DNA of 38,276 nucleotides from Actinomycetes bacterium (GTDB lineage Bacteria > Actinomycetota > Acidimicrobiia > Acidimicrobiales > RAAP-2), in assembly GCA_021828055.1 (NCBI GenBank), contig JAKATH010000014.1, positions 1 to 38,276 on the forward strand. Reading direction: 5' to 3'. The translations under genes were made by a program, and so were the position numbers. Below, one piece after another: positions 16,125 through 23,816 of this stretch. Under the pieces are notes generated by a model. That model ran no database searches and had not been told where the DNA came from. It saw only the letters and a list, made by a program, of their open reading frames with translations. Numbering within the stretch: position 1 is the first letter of the stretch; each line of letters opens with the position of its first letter.

Positions 16125-17072
16125 TCACGCCAATCGGACGACCGGAGTCGCGTCGGGCAAGGGATCGAAATCTTTGAACCGGCGGGCGCGCGTGCCCTTC
16201 AACGTGCACTGGATCGACAGGTCACCTTCTCCGATCTCTCGCTCGCTGCGCTCCAACGTCGCTCCATGGAGGATGTCGGTGCCGAGCTGTGCGCGCACGC
16301 GTTCACGCGCGAGTCGTCGGGCCGCAGCCTCGGCCCGGTTGACCTGGTCCACGGGACCCACGCCGGAGACCCCACCCGCCCCCGCGCCGTACCAGCTCCC
16401 GGCCGTGGAGCCCGCGAGCTGGTAGTGGGTGATGCAGTAGCCGAGCATGCGGACGGCGCTCAGCGTGGCGACGACAGCTACCGGGGCGAACCCGGCCTCG
16501 ATGAGCTTCGCGAGTCGCTGGCCCGAAAGATAGGTGCTGAAGGGGGTGGCGGGGCGGGGCGCGTCGGGGACCACGACGGCGGTGCCACTCGCACGGAACT
16601 CGACGGTCGAGCCGCCCACGAGCGGACGCATTGGGTCAACGACGCCTACGACTCCCGACGCGCCCAGCTGCTTGGCCTCCTCGACCATGCGACTGGTTGC
16701 AAGCCCCCAGCCCATCGCCCAGCTTTGCTCGAGCCATGTCAGTTCGTAGTTGGCGCCGTACATGCGGTGCTCGGCGCTGACGAAACCGTGCGGGCACTGC
16801 CACTGCTCGACGTACTGCCCGTGGCCCTGCGATGGTCGGCTCCAGCCACCCCCGATCCCAGCCAATCCCGCGCCCAGCCCCGTGCCGAACCCCCCTGTGG
16901 CCATGAACCAGCTCCATTGCAGGACTGCGTAGCCCTGGACATAGCCCACCGGCTCCATGCCCATGTCGAGGCACGATGCGAAGTCGGCGACGGACAGCCC
17001 TGAAGACCACGCGCCGCCGGCGAGCCGACGCGTCGCGGCTTCGGGGAGCTCGTCGCCGGCAGTCGCGGCCAT
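16125..17072 (-). CDS. Tandem YbjQ-like protein (second paralogue, divergent)
   Basis: 315 residues starting at an ATG that overlaps the upstream stop by one base (TGATG at 17074-17070), so it is translationally coupled. Two diverged YbjQ-like units are seen: MEPVGYVQGYAVLQWSW ... RMVEEAKQLGASGVVGVVDP, and YLSGQRLAKLIEAGFAPVAV ... RAEAAARRLARERVRAQLG. A Gly-rich insertion (GGFGTGLGAGLAGIGGG) and a WQCPHGFVSAEHRMYG segment set it apart. It is less like the canonical domain than its upstream paralogue, suggesting specialisation. Function unknown. Confidence 0.7.
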   Translation of the reverse strand: MAATAGDELPEAATRRLAGGAWSSGLSVADFASCLDMGMEPVGYVQGYAVLQWSWFMATGGFGTGLGAGLAGIGGGWSRPSQGHGQYVEQWQCPHGFVSAEHRMYGANYELTWLEQSWAMGWGLATSRMVEEAKQLGASGVVGVVDPMRPLVGGSTVEFRASGTAVVVPDAPRPATPFSTYLSGQRLAKLIEAGFAPVAVVATLSAVRMLGYCITHYQLAGSTAGSWYGAGAGGVSGVGPVDQVNRAEAAARRLARERVRAQLGTDILHGATLERSEREIGEGDLSIQCTLKGTRARRFKDFDPLPDATPVVRLA

Positions 17073-17941
17073 CAGCCGTCGAGGGAGATGATCGTCTGCG
17101 GCTGCGGGATCGTGTGCTCGCCCTCCGAGCGGGCCACTGCAGTCCCGAGCGAGAGGAACTCGATCGTGTGGTCGCCCCACATGTGGCTTTTCTCCTCGAG
17201 CCGCACCCCGACGATTCCGGTGGCGGAAAGCTCGTTGGCCTCGTCCTGCATGCGGGTCATCGCAAGCTCGCGAGCCTCGTAGAGCGCCTGGGTGAAGTTT
17301 GGAAGCTCGGCGTTGCGGCCCGTGCTTCGCAGCGTCTGGCCGAGTCCGCGGTGCGCGATGTGGTAAACGCACGTCCCCATGACGAGCCCCAGCGGAACGT
17401 GACCGGTCTGCATCAGGATCCAGAAGTCCTGTCCTGACAGGTCGGACGTGAAGGGCTTCCCGTGCCGGTTCCGGTAGGAGTGGCCGTCCTCCGCCTTGAT
17501 CGCGGTGCCGACTGCAATGAACTCCGCGGTGTCCGAGCCCCACTCGTAGTAGTTGACGTCGAGACGGACACCTACGACGCCGTCCGCCCCGAGCTCGGAA
17601 GCCTCGGCGTCCATGCGGTCCATCGCGAGCTGACGCGCCTCGTACATCGCTTGGGTGAGCTTGGACAGCTCCTGGCTCTGCGACCACTTCCTGGTCTGGA
17701 TTCCGAGGTGATAGATCGAGCTTCCCATGACAAAGCCCAGAGGATGGAAGCCCACCTCCTTGATGAGCAGGAACTCGTTGACGGAGAGGTCAGAGGTGAA
17801 CATCCCCTTGTGCCCGGGGCGGTCCTCGAGCTCGGCGAGCCGCCGGCTGGCGTCCCGGGGGAGACCTTCCGGGAGGGGCGCGTCGGTTGCGTCTTCGGGA
17901 TGGGGGAGATCCGCCCCTGCTTGGCCTGGGCTCTCGGTCAC
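17072..17941 (-). CDS. Tandem YbjQ-domain protein (first paralogue)
   Basis: 289 residues from GTG 17941, which overlaps the stop of the upstream gene as GTGA. After a disordered acidic N-terminus, two clear YbjQ domains follow: MFTSDLSVNEFLLIKEVGFHPLGFVMG ... LTQAMYEARQLAMDRM ... GVVGVRLDV, and PFTSDLSGQDFWILMQTGHVPLGLVMG ... FTQALYEARELAMTRM ... GIVGVRLEE (quoted in parts). The two copies are close to each other, so this is the least diverged member. YbjQ proteins form ring-shaped oligomers in known structures; a two-domain chain would change the ring stoichiometry. The metal-binding label is by family name only. Confidence 0.8.
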   Translation of the reverse strand: MTESPGQAGADLPHPEDATDAPLPEGLPRDASRRLAELEDRPGHKGMFTSDLSVNEFLLIKEVGFHPLGFVMGSSIYHLGIQTRKWSQSQELSKLTQAMYEARQLAMDRMDAEASELGADGVVGVRLDVNYYEWGSDTAEFIAVGTAIKAEDGHSYRNRHGKPFTSDLSGQDFWILMQTGHVPLGLVMGTCVYHIAHRGLGQTLRSTGRNAELPNFTQALYEARELAMTRMQDEANELSATGIVGVRLEEKSHMWGDHTIEFLSLGTAVARSEGEHTIPQPQTIISLDG

Positions 17942-18345
17942 GTGCCGTTTCCTATCACAAGCGACTCGAGGGCAACCCTCGTGGACTCGGTCGTCTGGGC
18001 TTCCGAGCGCAACGCGCCAAGCAGCCGGCGAAGCCACTCGTCGGTGCCCACGCGGCTTGATCGGATGCGGATCCCCCCGCTGCTCCTGCTGACGGTGCAT
18101 TCCAGACTTCCTCGATCGACCGTCGCGTCGAACTGGTCGTCTCCGAGGAGGATGGAGACCTGACGGATGTCCTCGCTCTTCCGAAAGCGGCCGGCTCGCT
18201 CGACCGCGAGCCGCTCGCCCAGCGCTCCCGAGAGCCTCGTCACCAGCACGCGCAAGAGGACGCGCACATCTCCATCGTCCGCGTGCAGGGAGGACGCGAG
18301 CAGGTCGAGGTCGAGATCCCCGCCGTCTTCGGCGCCTGCCATCAC
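17938..18345 (-). CDS. Conserved hypothetical protein, first gene of YbjQ operon
   Basis: 135 residues. The sequence DVRVLLRVLVTRLSGALGER, then FRKSEDIRQVSILLGDDQFDA and CTVSRSSGGIRIRSSRVGTDEWLRRLLGAL looks like a compact alpha/beta domain that I have seen beside YbjQ genes in actinobacteria, but it has no name I can give. I take GTG 18345 as start because TAGCCT lies exactly 7 nt upstream; the track's M at 18393 and beyond is upstream of that promoter. The stop overlaps the first YbjQ gene (GTGA). It may be a regulatory or chaperone-like partner; that is inference. Confidence 0.7.
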   Translation of the reverse strand: MMAGAEDGGDLDLDLLASSLHADDGDVRVLLRVLVTRLSGALGERLAVERAGRFRKSEDIRQVSILLGDDQFDATVDRGSLECTVSRSSGGIRIRSSRVGTDEWLRRLLGALRSEAQTTESTRVALESLVIGNGT

Positions 18346-18352
18346 AACGTGC

Positions 18353-18358
18353 AGGCTA
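18353..18358 (-). promoter_or_regulatory. -10 box of the leaderless YbjQ operon
   Basis: TAGCCT on the minus strand, 7 nt, then GTG at 18345. Confidence 0.55.
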
Positions 18359-18466
18359 TCGCCGGGCCACCTGGAACGCTTCCCCACCGTCATGGTCCCG
18401 CAACATCGAGCGCGGTGTGGGTCCTCCCGCTCGCCAATTGGGGTCCAAGCCAGGTGATGGCGCGCG

Positions 18467-18472
18467 TAGTAT
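18467..18472 (+). promoter_or_regulatory. -10-like box before the decayed transposase
   Basis: TAGTAT, 9 nt, then GTG at 18482. Confidence 0.4.
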
Positions 18473-18481
18473 CGTGACGGT

Positions 18482-19204
18482 GTGGAAGTCAGCCGTAACG
18501 GGCTCGCGCGATTCTTCGAGGTGGTCCTTCCGCACCTGAACGAGGTCCAGCGCAGGGTGGTCGCCGGTGCGATGTCCGAGATGCTCGGACGCGGAGCCAA
18601 GAGCGCGGTGGCGGAGGCGTCGGGCATGAGCCGCAACACGGTGATCAAGGCAGCGCGCGAGGTCGGAGCCGGCATCGAGCCATCGAAGCGGCTCCGTGCC
18701 GTGGGCGGGGGGGACAAGCCGCTCACCGACAAGCAGCCCCAGCTCCTCCGAGCCCTCGAGGAGCTGGTCGCCCCCGAGACTCGGAGCAACCCGGTGTCCT
18801 TGGTGCGCTGGACGTCGAAGTCCTCGACCGAGCTCGCCGACGAGCTCGCCCGCCAGGGTTTCTCGGTCTCCTCCCGCACGGTGCTCCGCATCTTGCACCG
18901 GCTCGGCTACTCGCTTCGGGCCAGCGCCAAGGTGGCCGAAGGTGCCCAGCAAATAGATCGCGACGCACAGCTCCGACACGTCGACCACCAGGCGCAGCGC
19001 TTCTCGGACGACGGCCAGCCCGCGATCGGCGTCGACGCCGAGACGTAGAGCTCATCGGCGACTCCCAAGGCGCTCGGGCGGAGCGCCAGCCCCGAGGCGA
19101 GCCCGATGCGGTCCGGGTCCAACGCCGAGCTCGCTGCCGTTCCGCTCGTCCCGCACGACTGGCACGGTGACTGCACCATCACCGCGCATCCAGACGCGGC
19201 GTGA
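18482..19204 (+). pseudogene. ISAzo13-type (Rhodopirellula DDE) transposase with internal deletion
   Basis: The first 188 residues match the N-terminal region of ISAzo13-type transposases: LNEVQRRVVAGAMSEMLGRG, KSAVAEASGMSRNTVIKA, GGGDKPLTDKQPQLL, RWTSKSSTELADEL, FSVSSRTVLRILHRLGYSL. The frame then ends at 19048. A +1 frame continues the homology briefly (ELIGD...QPRGEPDAVRV). The family's C-terminal end is recognisable further on in a further frame (AELAAVPLVPHDWHGDCTITAHP), ending at 19204. The DDE catalytic core of roughly 200 residues is missing, so the gene is dead. No terminal inverted repeats were found. Confidence 0.8.
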
Positions 19205-19209
19205 GCGCT

Positions 19210-19215
19210 TAAAGT
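19210..19215 (+). promoter_or_regulatory. -10 box of leaderless MFS gene
   Basis: TAAAGT followed by 7 nt and ATG at 19223. Confidence 0.55.
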
Positions 19216-19222
19216 TGACGGC

Positions 19223-21082
19223 ATGTCCCTTCGGCGAGCGGTCCCGTCGCGCCGCGGAGACGACAGGGAACCTCAGGAAGAGGCCATCGTTCCTGGGCCC
19301 GGCGCCCGCAAGGACGACCGCTACAAGTGGGTCGTCCTCACGAACACGACCCTCGGCATGATGATGGCGACCATCGACACGTCGATCATGTTGATCGCGT
19401 TGCCCGACGTCTTCCGGGGAATCGGCATCGATCCGCTGAAGGCTGGCAACAGCTTCTACCTCCTGTGGATGATCCTCGGGTTCATGGTCGTGACGAGCGT
19501 CCTCGTGGTGAGCCTCGGCCGCCTGGGAGACATGTTCGGCCGGGTGCGGATGTACAACCTGGGCTTCGCGATCTACACCTTCTTCTCGCTCGTGCTCGGC
19601 GTGACCTGGATGCACGGCACGTCGGCGGCGATCTGGCTGGTCGTGATGCGGCTCTTCCAGGGAGTGGGAGCGGCGTTCCTCATCGCGAACTCCTCCGCGA
19701 TCCTGACGGACGCGTTCCCGCCAGGGCAGCGCGGTATGGCGCTCGGCATCAACCAGATCACCGGCATCGCAGGGACGTTCATCGGTCTGGTGCTGGGCGG
19801 CGTGCTCGGACCGATCAACTGGCATCTGATCTTCTATGTCTCGGTGCCCGTGGGAGTCTTCTGCACGGTCTGGGCGTACACGAGGCTGCGTCAAGTGCCT
19901 CGACGCGAGCATGCCAAGGTGGACTGGATCGGGAACGTCACCTTCTCGCTCGGCCTGGTCTTGTCAATGGTCGGCATCACCTATGGGATCCAGCCGTACG
20001 GCGGGCAGCCCATGGGCTGGGAGAGCCCGTTCGTCGACGGATGTCTCGGCGGAGGCGTCTTTCTGATCGTCGTGTTCGCGCTGATCGAGCAGAGGGTCGC
20101 CGACCCGATGTTCCGCCTGCGTCTCTTCCGCATACGTGCCTTCACTGCGGGCAGTCTGTCGTCCTTCCTGTCGGCCGTCGGCAGGGGGGGACTCATGTTC
20201 ATGCTGATCATCTGGCTGCAGGGCATCTGGCTGCCGCTGCACGGCTACAGCTTCACCCGGACTCCGCTCTGGGCCGGTATCTACATGCTGCCGCTCACTG
20301 GCGGGTTCCTCCTCGCGGGTCCGGTCTCAGGGATCCTCTCGGACCGCTTCGGCTCGAGGCCGTTCGCGTCGGGGGGGATGCTCGCCGCCGCGGTGACCTT
20401 CGTGTTGCTCGAGGCGCTGCCGGTCGACTTCTCCTACTGGACCTTCGCGCTTCTCCTCCTCATGAACGGCATGGCCATGGGGGCATTCGCAGCGCCCAAT
20501 CGCGCAGGTGTGATGAACAGCCTGCCGCCCCAACACCGAGGCGTGGGTTCGGGGATGAATTCCACGTTCCAGAACTCGGCGCAGGTGCTCTCGATCGGGA
20601 TCTTCTTCACCCTCATGATCGTCGGCCTCTCCTCAGCGTTGCCCAGCGCGCTGGAGCACGGGCTGATTGCACACGGGGTGCCTGCTGCAGCGGCCGTGAA
20701 GGTCTCAACGCTTCCGCCGGTCTCGGTCCTTTTCGCTGCGTTCCTCGGCTACAGCCCGATCCAGCACTTGCTCGGGAGCTCTGTCCTGGCTCGCCTCCCT
20801 GCCGCCAGCGCGCGCGCCTTGACGAGCAGGTCCTTCTTCCCTCATCTGATCACCAGCTCGTTCCGGAGCGGGCTCCACGCAGCCTTCGATTTCGCCATCG
20901 TCGCCTGCCTGGTCGCCGCAGGCGCGTCGTGGTTGCGCGGTGGGAAGTACACGTACGTCGAGCGAGACGTGAGTGGAGCCGCGCGTGCGACTTCGCTGAC
21001 GATCGACGGCGGCAGTACGGGTACGAGCGACCGTGAGCCCGGGGGAACGGGAGCCCTCGGGAAAGCAGAGCCGCGGATTTAG
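19223..21082 (+). CDS. MFS multidrug exporter, EmrB/QacA (14-TM) type
   Basis: 619 residues with a charged ~30-residue N-terminus and about 14 hydrophobic segments. The first has MMMATIDTSIMLIALP, the D1 motif of drug:H+ antiporter family 2. GRLGDMFGRVRMY is MFS motif A, and RLFQGVGAAFLIANSSAIL with the following GINQITGIAGTFIGLVLGG resembles motifs B and C. A long loop with VADPMFRLRLFRIRAF is typical of this family. It should export drugs or toxic metabolites by proton antiport; the substrate is unknown. The C-terminal 40 residues are hydrophilic. Its promoter lies just after the end of the transposase pseudogene. Confidence 0.93.
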   Translation: MSLRRAVPSRRGDDREPQEEAIVPGPGARKDDRYKWVVLTNTTLGMMMATIDTSIMLIALPDVFRGIGIDPLKAGNSFYLLWMILGFMVVTSVLVVSLGRLGDMFGRVRMYNLGFAIYTFFSLVLGVTWMHGTSAAIWLVVMRLFQGVGAAFLIANSSAILTDAFPPGQRGMALGINQITGIAGTFIGLVLGGVLGPINWHLIFYVSVPVGVFCTVWAYTRLRQVPRREHAKVDWIGNVTFSLGLVLSMVGITYGIQPYGGQPMGWESPFVDGCLGGGVFLIVVFALIEQRVADPMFRLRLFRIRAFTAGSLSSFLSAVGRGGLMFMLIIWLQGIWLPLHGYSFTRTPLWAGIYMLPLTGGFLLAGPVSGILSDRFGSRPFASGGMLAAAVTFVLLEALPVDFSYWTFALLLLMNGMAMGAFAAPNRAGVMNSLPPQHRGVGSGMNSTFQNSAQVLSIGIFFTLMIVGLSSALPSALEHGLIAHGVPAAAAVKVSTLPPVSVLFAAFLGYSPIQHLLGSSVLARLPAASARALTSRSFFPHLITSSFRSGLHAAFDFAIVACLVAAGASWLRGGKYTYVERDVSGAARATSLTIDGGSTGTSDREPGGTGALGKAEPRI

Positions 21083-21113
21083 CGAGCGGCCGAGACTGCC
21101 CGCAAGGGGCGGG

Positions 21114-21332
21114 TCAGGAGTCGAGGTTCCCGGCGCGTCCTGCACGCCGGCCCATGTGCCATCCCCCGCAGAAGGCGCACTCGTAGACACCCAGCTCGGT
21201 GCCCGAATCCTTCGACCGCTCGTCCGCGGCCACGAGTGCGTCGGCTCGACTCGGGTAGCGCACCTTGGGCTGGCCGTCCTCCCGCCAGTGCGAGGCGTCG
21301 ATCGCAAGCGGTCGGTGAGGGCCACGCGGCAC
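21114..21332 (-). CDS. Small zinc-ribbon-like protein
   Basis: 72 residues (start GTG 21332 uncertain; the ORF track extends to 21404). The core KVRYPSRADALVAADERSKD followed by GVYECAFCGGWHMGRR resembles small actinobacterial proteins in which a helix is followed by a CxxCxxWH zinc knuckle-like hairpin. Only two cysteines plus a histidine are present. It converges with the MFS gene, with 31 bp between stops. Function unknown. Confidence 0.6.
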   Translation of the reverse strand: MPRGPHRPLAIDASHWREDGQPKVRYPSRADALVAADERSKDSGTELGVYECAFCGGWHMGRRAGRAGNLDS

Positions 21333-21695
21333 CCGCTCAGTCTGCCCGCAACGGGAGCGCACCGATACGCGGTCCGGACGAGATCCATGCACCCACATCG
21401 GCACTCAGCGTGCTTCAGGACGAACAAGATGCAGCAGCGAAGATGCAGGAGCGAAGATGCGGCAGCGAAGATGCAGCAGCGAAGATGCAGGAGCGAGAGG
21501 CTGGTACGCTCTCGTACAATAAGATTACACGATGGTGGTGACAGCATTGCGATCACGTGAAGATGTCGTGGTCACGAAGCTGTCATGGGGCTTCACACCC
21601 CCGAGCACGGCCATACGGCGGCCGGCAACGAGCAGGGTCCGCATCCAATGGCAACCGTCGAATTCACACCGGAGTGTCAACTTTCGTTGTCCTAC
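21333..21695. other. Intergenic region with repeat, no gene seen
   Basis: Apart from the 14-bp repeat at 21426-21495 it holds short inverted repeats (for example GAAGC/GCTTC near 21580-21600) and is less GC-rich than its surroundings. I see no coding frame of interest and no recognisable riboswitch. Confidence 0.5.
21426..21495. repeat. 14-bp tandem repeat, 5 copies
   Basis: Five units of AAGATGCAGCAGCG with single-base variants. The period is not a multiple of three, consistent with its intergenic position. Confidence 0.95.
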
Positions 21696-21724
21696 TTGAC
21701 GAGGGCACGACCCCTCGCTAGACA
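21696..21724 (+). promoter_or_regulatory. Promoter of the coiled-coil cell-wall protein gene
   Basis: TTGACG (-35, 21696-21701), a 17-bp spacer and TAGACA (-10, 21719-21724): the only textbook sigma-70-type promoter in the window. The predicted start lies within a few bases of the GTG at 21734. Confidence 0.65.
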
Positions 21725-21733
21725 GAGGTTCCC

Positions 21734-22951
21734 GTGACCGTCTTCAGGCGTGCCTTCGCGGCCGGTTCGGAGTCGGCGCGACAGGGCGCGGCGTTGCCGG
21801 CGAGAGCCGCGACGCCCGCCCTGTGCAGCCTCGGAGTGGCAGCGATGCTCGTCGCAACGCTGTGTGCGGTCGGCGCGCCCGCAGGGGCGGACACCCCTAT
21901 GAGCCTCCAGGAACAGGCGGCGGCGCTCTCGCGGCAGATGTTGCTCGAGCAGCTCCAGATCGGCGGGTTCCAGCAGCAGCGTGCCGCTGACATGAAGGGC
22001 GTCGTAGCGGACGATGCACGGCTGCAGCGGCTGAAGATGCGGCTCCTCGAGTTGCAGCACCGAATCGGTGCGGACCGCGCGCGGCTGCGTAGTGCCGCGG
22101 TCAGAGCCTACGTGGAGGGCGGGACGCAGGCCGGTGGCGTGAACGCGCTCTTTGCCGACACGCCCTCGGACAATGCAAGCGCCGTGTATGCCCAGGTGAT
22201 GAATGCGGATCTCGGCTTGTCGCTGGTCCGGCTCCAGTTCGACGTGCGAGCGCTGCATGCGGAAGCAGTGATGGAACAAGAGGTCTCGGCAGGGGCGCAG
22301 CGCCAGCTGCGCGGCGCGAACGTGGCGCTCATGGCAGCGCGGTCGACGCAGCTGCAGCTTGCGCAGCAACGCGCCAGCGTGGCTGGCGCGCTCGCGGCGG
22401 CACAGCAGCAGGCGCTGATCGCTTCGCGAGAGGCGGCTGCGCGGGCCTCGTCGGTGTCCAAGGGCCAGGACGTTCGGGCCTCCGCTGCCTCCAAATTGTC
22501 GACTGGATTGGCGTCGACCGCGTCATCCCCCGCGACGCCGCCGGCCCCCGCGACGCCGCCGGCCCCCGCGGCCACCCCGACGCCGCCGGCCACCCCGACG
22601 CCGCCGGCCCCCGCGGCCACCCCGACGCCGCCGGCCCCCGCGACGCCGCCGGCTCCCGCGGCCGCCCCGACAACGGCGACAGGTGCCCTGCCCACGCTGA
22701 ACACGTTCCTCAGTTGCGTGGTCCAGGCCGAGTCGGGCGGGAACTACCAAGCGGTCTCGCCCACAGGGCAGTACATGGGTGCGTTCCAGTTCGGGCAGGC
22801 GACGTGGAACATCGCCGCGGGGTTGGCGGGGATGCCGGCGCTCGTCGGTGTCCCGCCCTACCAAGCGTCCATACGAGACCAGGACCTGCTTGCGATTGCG
22901 CTCTACAACGCCGACGGCGAGCAGCCCTGGTACGACCCCTGCAGAAACTGA
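21734..22951 (+). CDS. Secreted coiled-coil / lysozyme-like (transglycosylase-type) protein
   Basis: 405 residues. A signal peptide (LCSLGVAAMLVATLCAVGAPAGA) leads into a ~220-residue coiled-coil, with a heptad-like run from SLQEQAAALSRQMLLEQLQI onward, like the N-terminal domain of CwlO/PcsB-type peptidoglycan hydrolases. A Pro/Ala/Thr linker encoded by a repeat follows, then a C-terminal lysozyme-like domain: LSCVVQAESGGNYQAVSPTG with the probable catalytic Glu, GAFQFGQATWNIAAGLAG and ALYNADGEQPWYDPC. It probably cleaves peptidoglycan glycan strands outside the cell, controlled through the coiled coil. An AGAGG sequence lies 5 nt before the GTG. Confidence 0.85.
   Translation: MTVFRRAFAAGSESARQGAALPARAATPALCSLGVAAMLVATLCAVGAPAGADTPMSLQEQAAALSRQMLLEQLQIGGFQQQRAADMKGVVADDARLQRLKMRLLELQHRIGADRARLRSAAVRAYVEGGTQAGGVNALFADTPSDNASAVYAQVMNADLGLSLVRLQFDVRALHAEAVMEQEVSAGAQRQLRGANVALMAARSTQLQLAQQRASVAGALAAAQQQALIASREAAARASSVSKGQDVRASAASKLSTGLASTASSPATPPAPATPPAPAATPTPPATPTPPAPAATPTPPAPATPPAPAAAPTTATGALPTLNTFLSCVVQAESGGNYQAVSPTGQYMGAFQFGQATWNIAAGLAGMPALVGVPPYQASIRDQDLLAIALYNADGEQPWYDPCRN
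22528..22668 (+). repeat. Coding Pro/Ala/Thr linker repeat
   Basis: Imperfect tandem repeats of GCGACGCCGCCGGCCCCC and a GCCACCCCGACGCCGCCG-type variant encode PATPPAP / AATPTPP units between coiled coil and lysozyme-like domain. Confidence 0.9.
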
Positions 22952-23035
22952 GCCCTGAAGACGACCGTCACGTGCCCGACCGCCGCCTGGCGGGGACTTG
23001 CCGGCACGCAGAATGTCGCTACGCCTCCCATCGCG

Positions 23036-23041
23036 TAAGGT
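23036..23041 (+). promoter_or_regulatory. -10 box of leaderless SDR gene
   Basis: TAAGGT followed by 7 nt and GTG at 23049. Confidence 0.55.
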
Positions 23042-23048
23042 GCCGGAC

Positions 23049-23816
23049 GTGACGATGGTCGGGGCGACCGGCGACGCGATGGGCGTGGCCGTCGTGACGG
23101 GGGCGACGAGTGGCATCGGCGAGGCTACGGCGCGCCGGCTCGCAGGACTCGGGTTCGACGTGGTGATCGGCGCCCGCCGAGAGGACCGACTTCGTGCAGT
23201 CGCGCGCGATATCGGTGCTCGATACGCCGTGCTGGACGTCGCCGAGGCTGTGTCGGTCGACCGGTTCTGCGCGGGCATCGACGCGTGTCGAGTCCTCGTC
23301 AACAACGCCGGGGGTGCGCTCGGGCTCGACCGGATCGAGGTTGCCGACGAGGACGAGTGGCGGGCCATGTACGAGACGAATGTCCTTGGTACGCTTCGCA
23401 TGACGAAACGGCTTCTCCCGTTGCTGGAAGCGAGCGGGAACGGGCACGTCGTGACGGTGGGGTCCATCGCCGGCTACGAGCCCTACGCTGGTGGTGCGGG
23501 CTACAACGCGGCGAAGTTCGCTGAACGTGCTTTCTCGAATGTGTTGCGAATAGAGCTCCTCGGCCGGCCCATCAGGGTCTCGGAGATCGATCCCGGCATG
23601 GTCCAGACGGAGTTCAGCACGATCCGCTTCCGCGGTGACGAGGAACGGGCCAGGTCGGTCTACCGCGGGATGACGCCCCTGAGCGCAGAAGACGTCGCAG
23701 AGTGCATCGCATTCGTCGTGACCAGACCCCCGCACGTGAACATCGACGCGCTCGTCGTGTTGGCGCGAGACCAATCCGGCGCGACGACGGTCCATAGACG
23801 CGAGGCAAGCACTTGA
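23049..23816 (+). CDS. Short-chain dehydrogenase/reductase
   Basis: 255 residues of the classical SDR fold. TGATSGIGEATARRL is the nucleotide-binding TGxxxGIG motif, LVNNAGGALG the NNAG motif, VTVGSIAGYEPYAGGAGYNAAKFA holds the catalytic Ser and YxxxK, and DPGMVQTEF follows. It is most like the YdfG/serine 3-dehydrogenase type acting on 3-hydroxy acids; ARREDR after strand 2 suggests NADP(H). GTG 23049 is chosen from the -10 box. Its stop overlaps the start of the alpha-hydroxy-acid oxidase gene (TTGA), so both enzymes are probably made together and may act on the same hydroxy acid. Confidence 0.92.
   Translation: MTMVGATGDAMGVAVVTGATSGIGEATARRLAGLGFDVVIGARREDRLRAVARDIGARYAVLDVAEAVSVDRFCAGIDACRVLVNNAGGALGLDRIEVADEDEWRAMYETNVLGTLRMTKRLLPLLEASGNGHVVTVGSIAGYEPYAGGAGYNAAKFAERAFSNVLRIELLGRPIRVSEIDPGMVQTEFSTIRFRGDEERARSVYRGMTPLSAEDVAECIAFVVTRPPHVNIDALVVLARDQSGATTVHRREAST

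Noticed and set aside
21496-21733. ydaO/yuaA (c-di-AMP) riboswitch before the cell wall hydrolase
   Set aside because: Expected conserved segments could not be recognised; only weak stems are visible.
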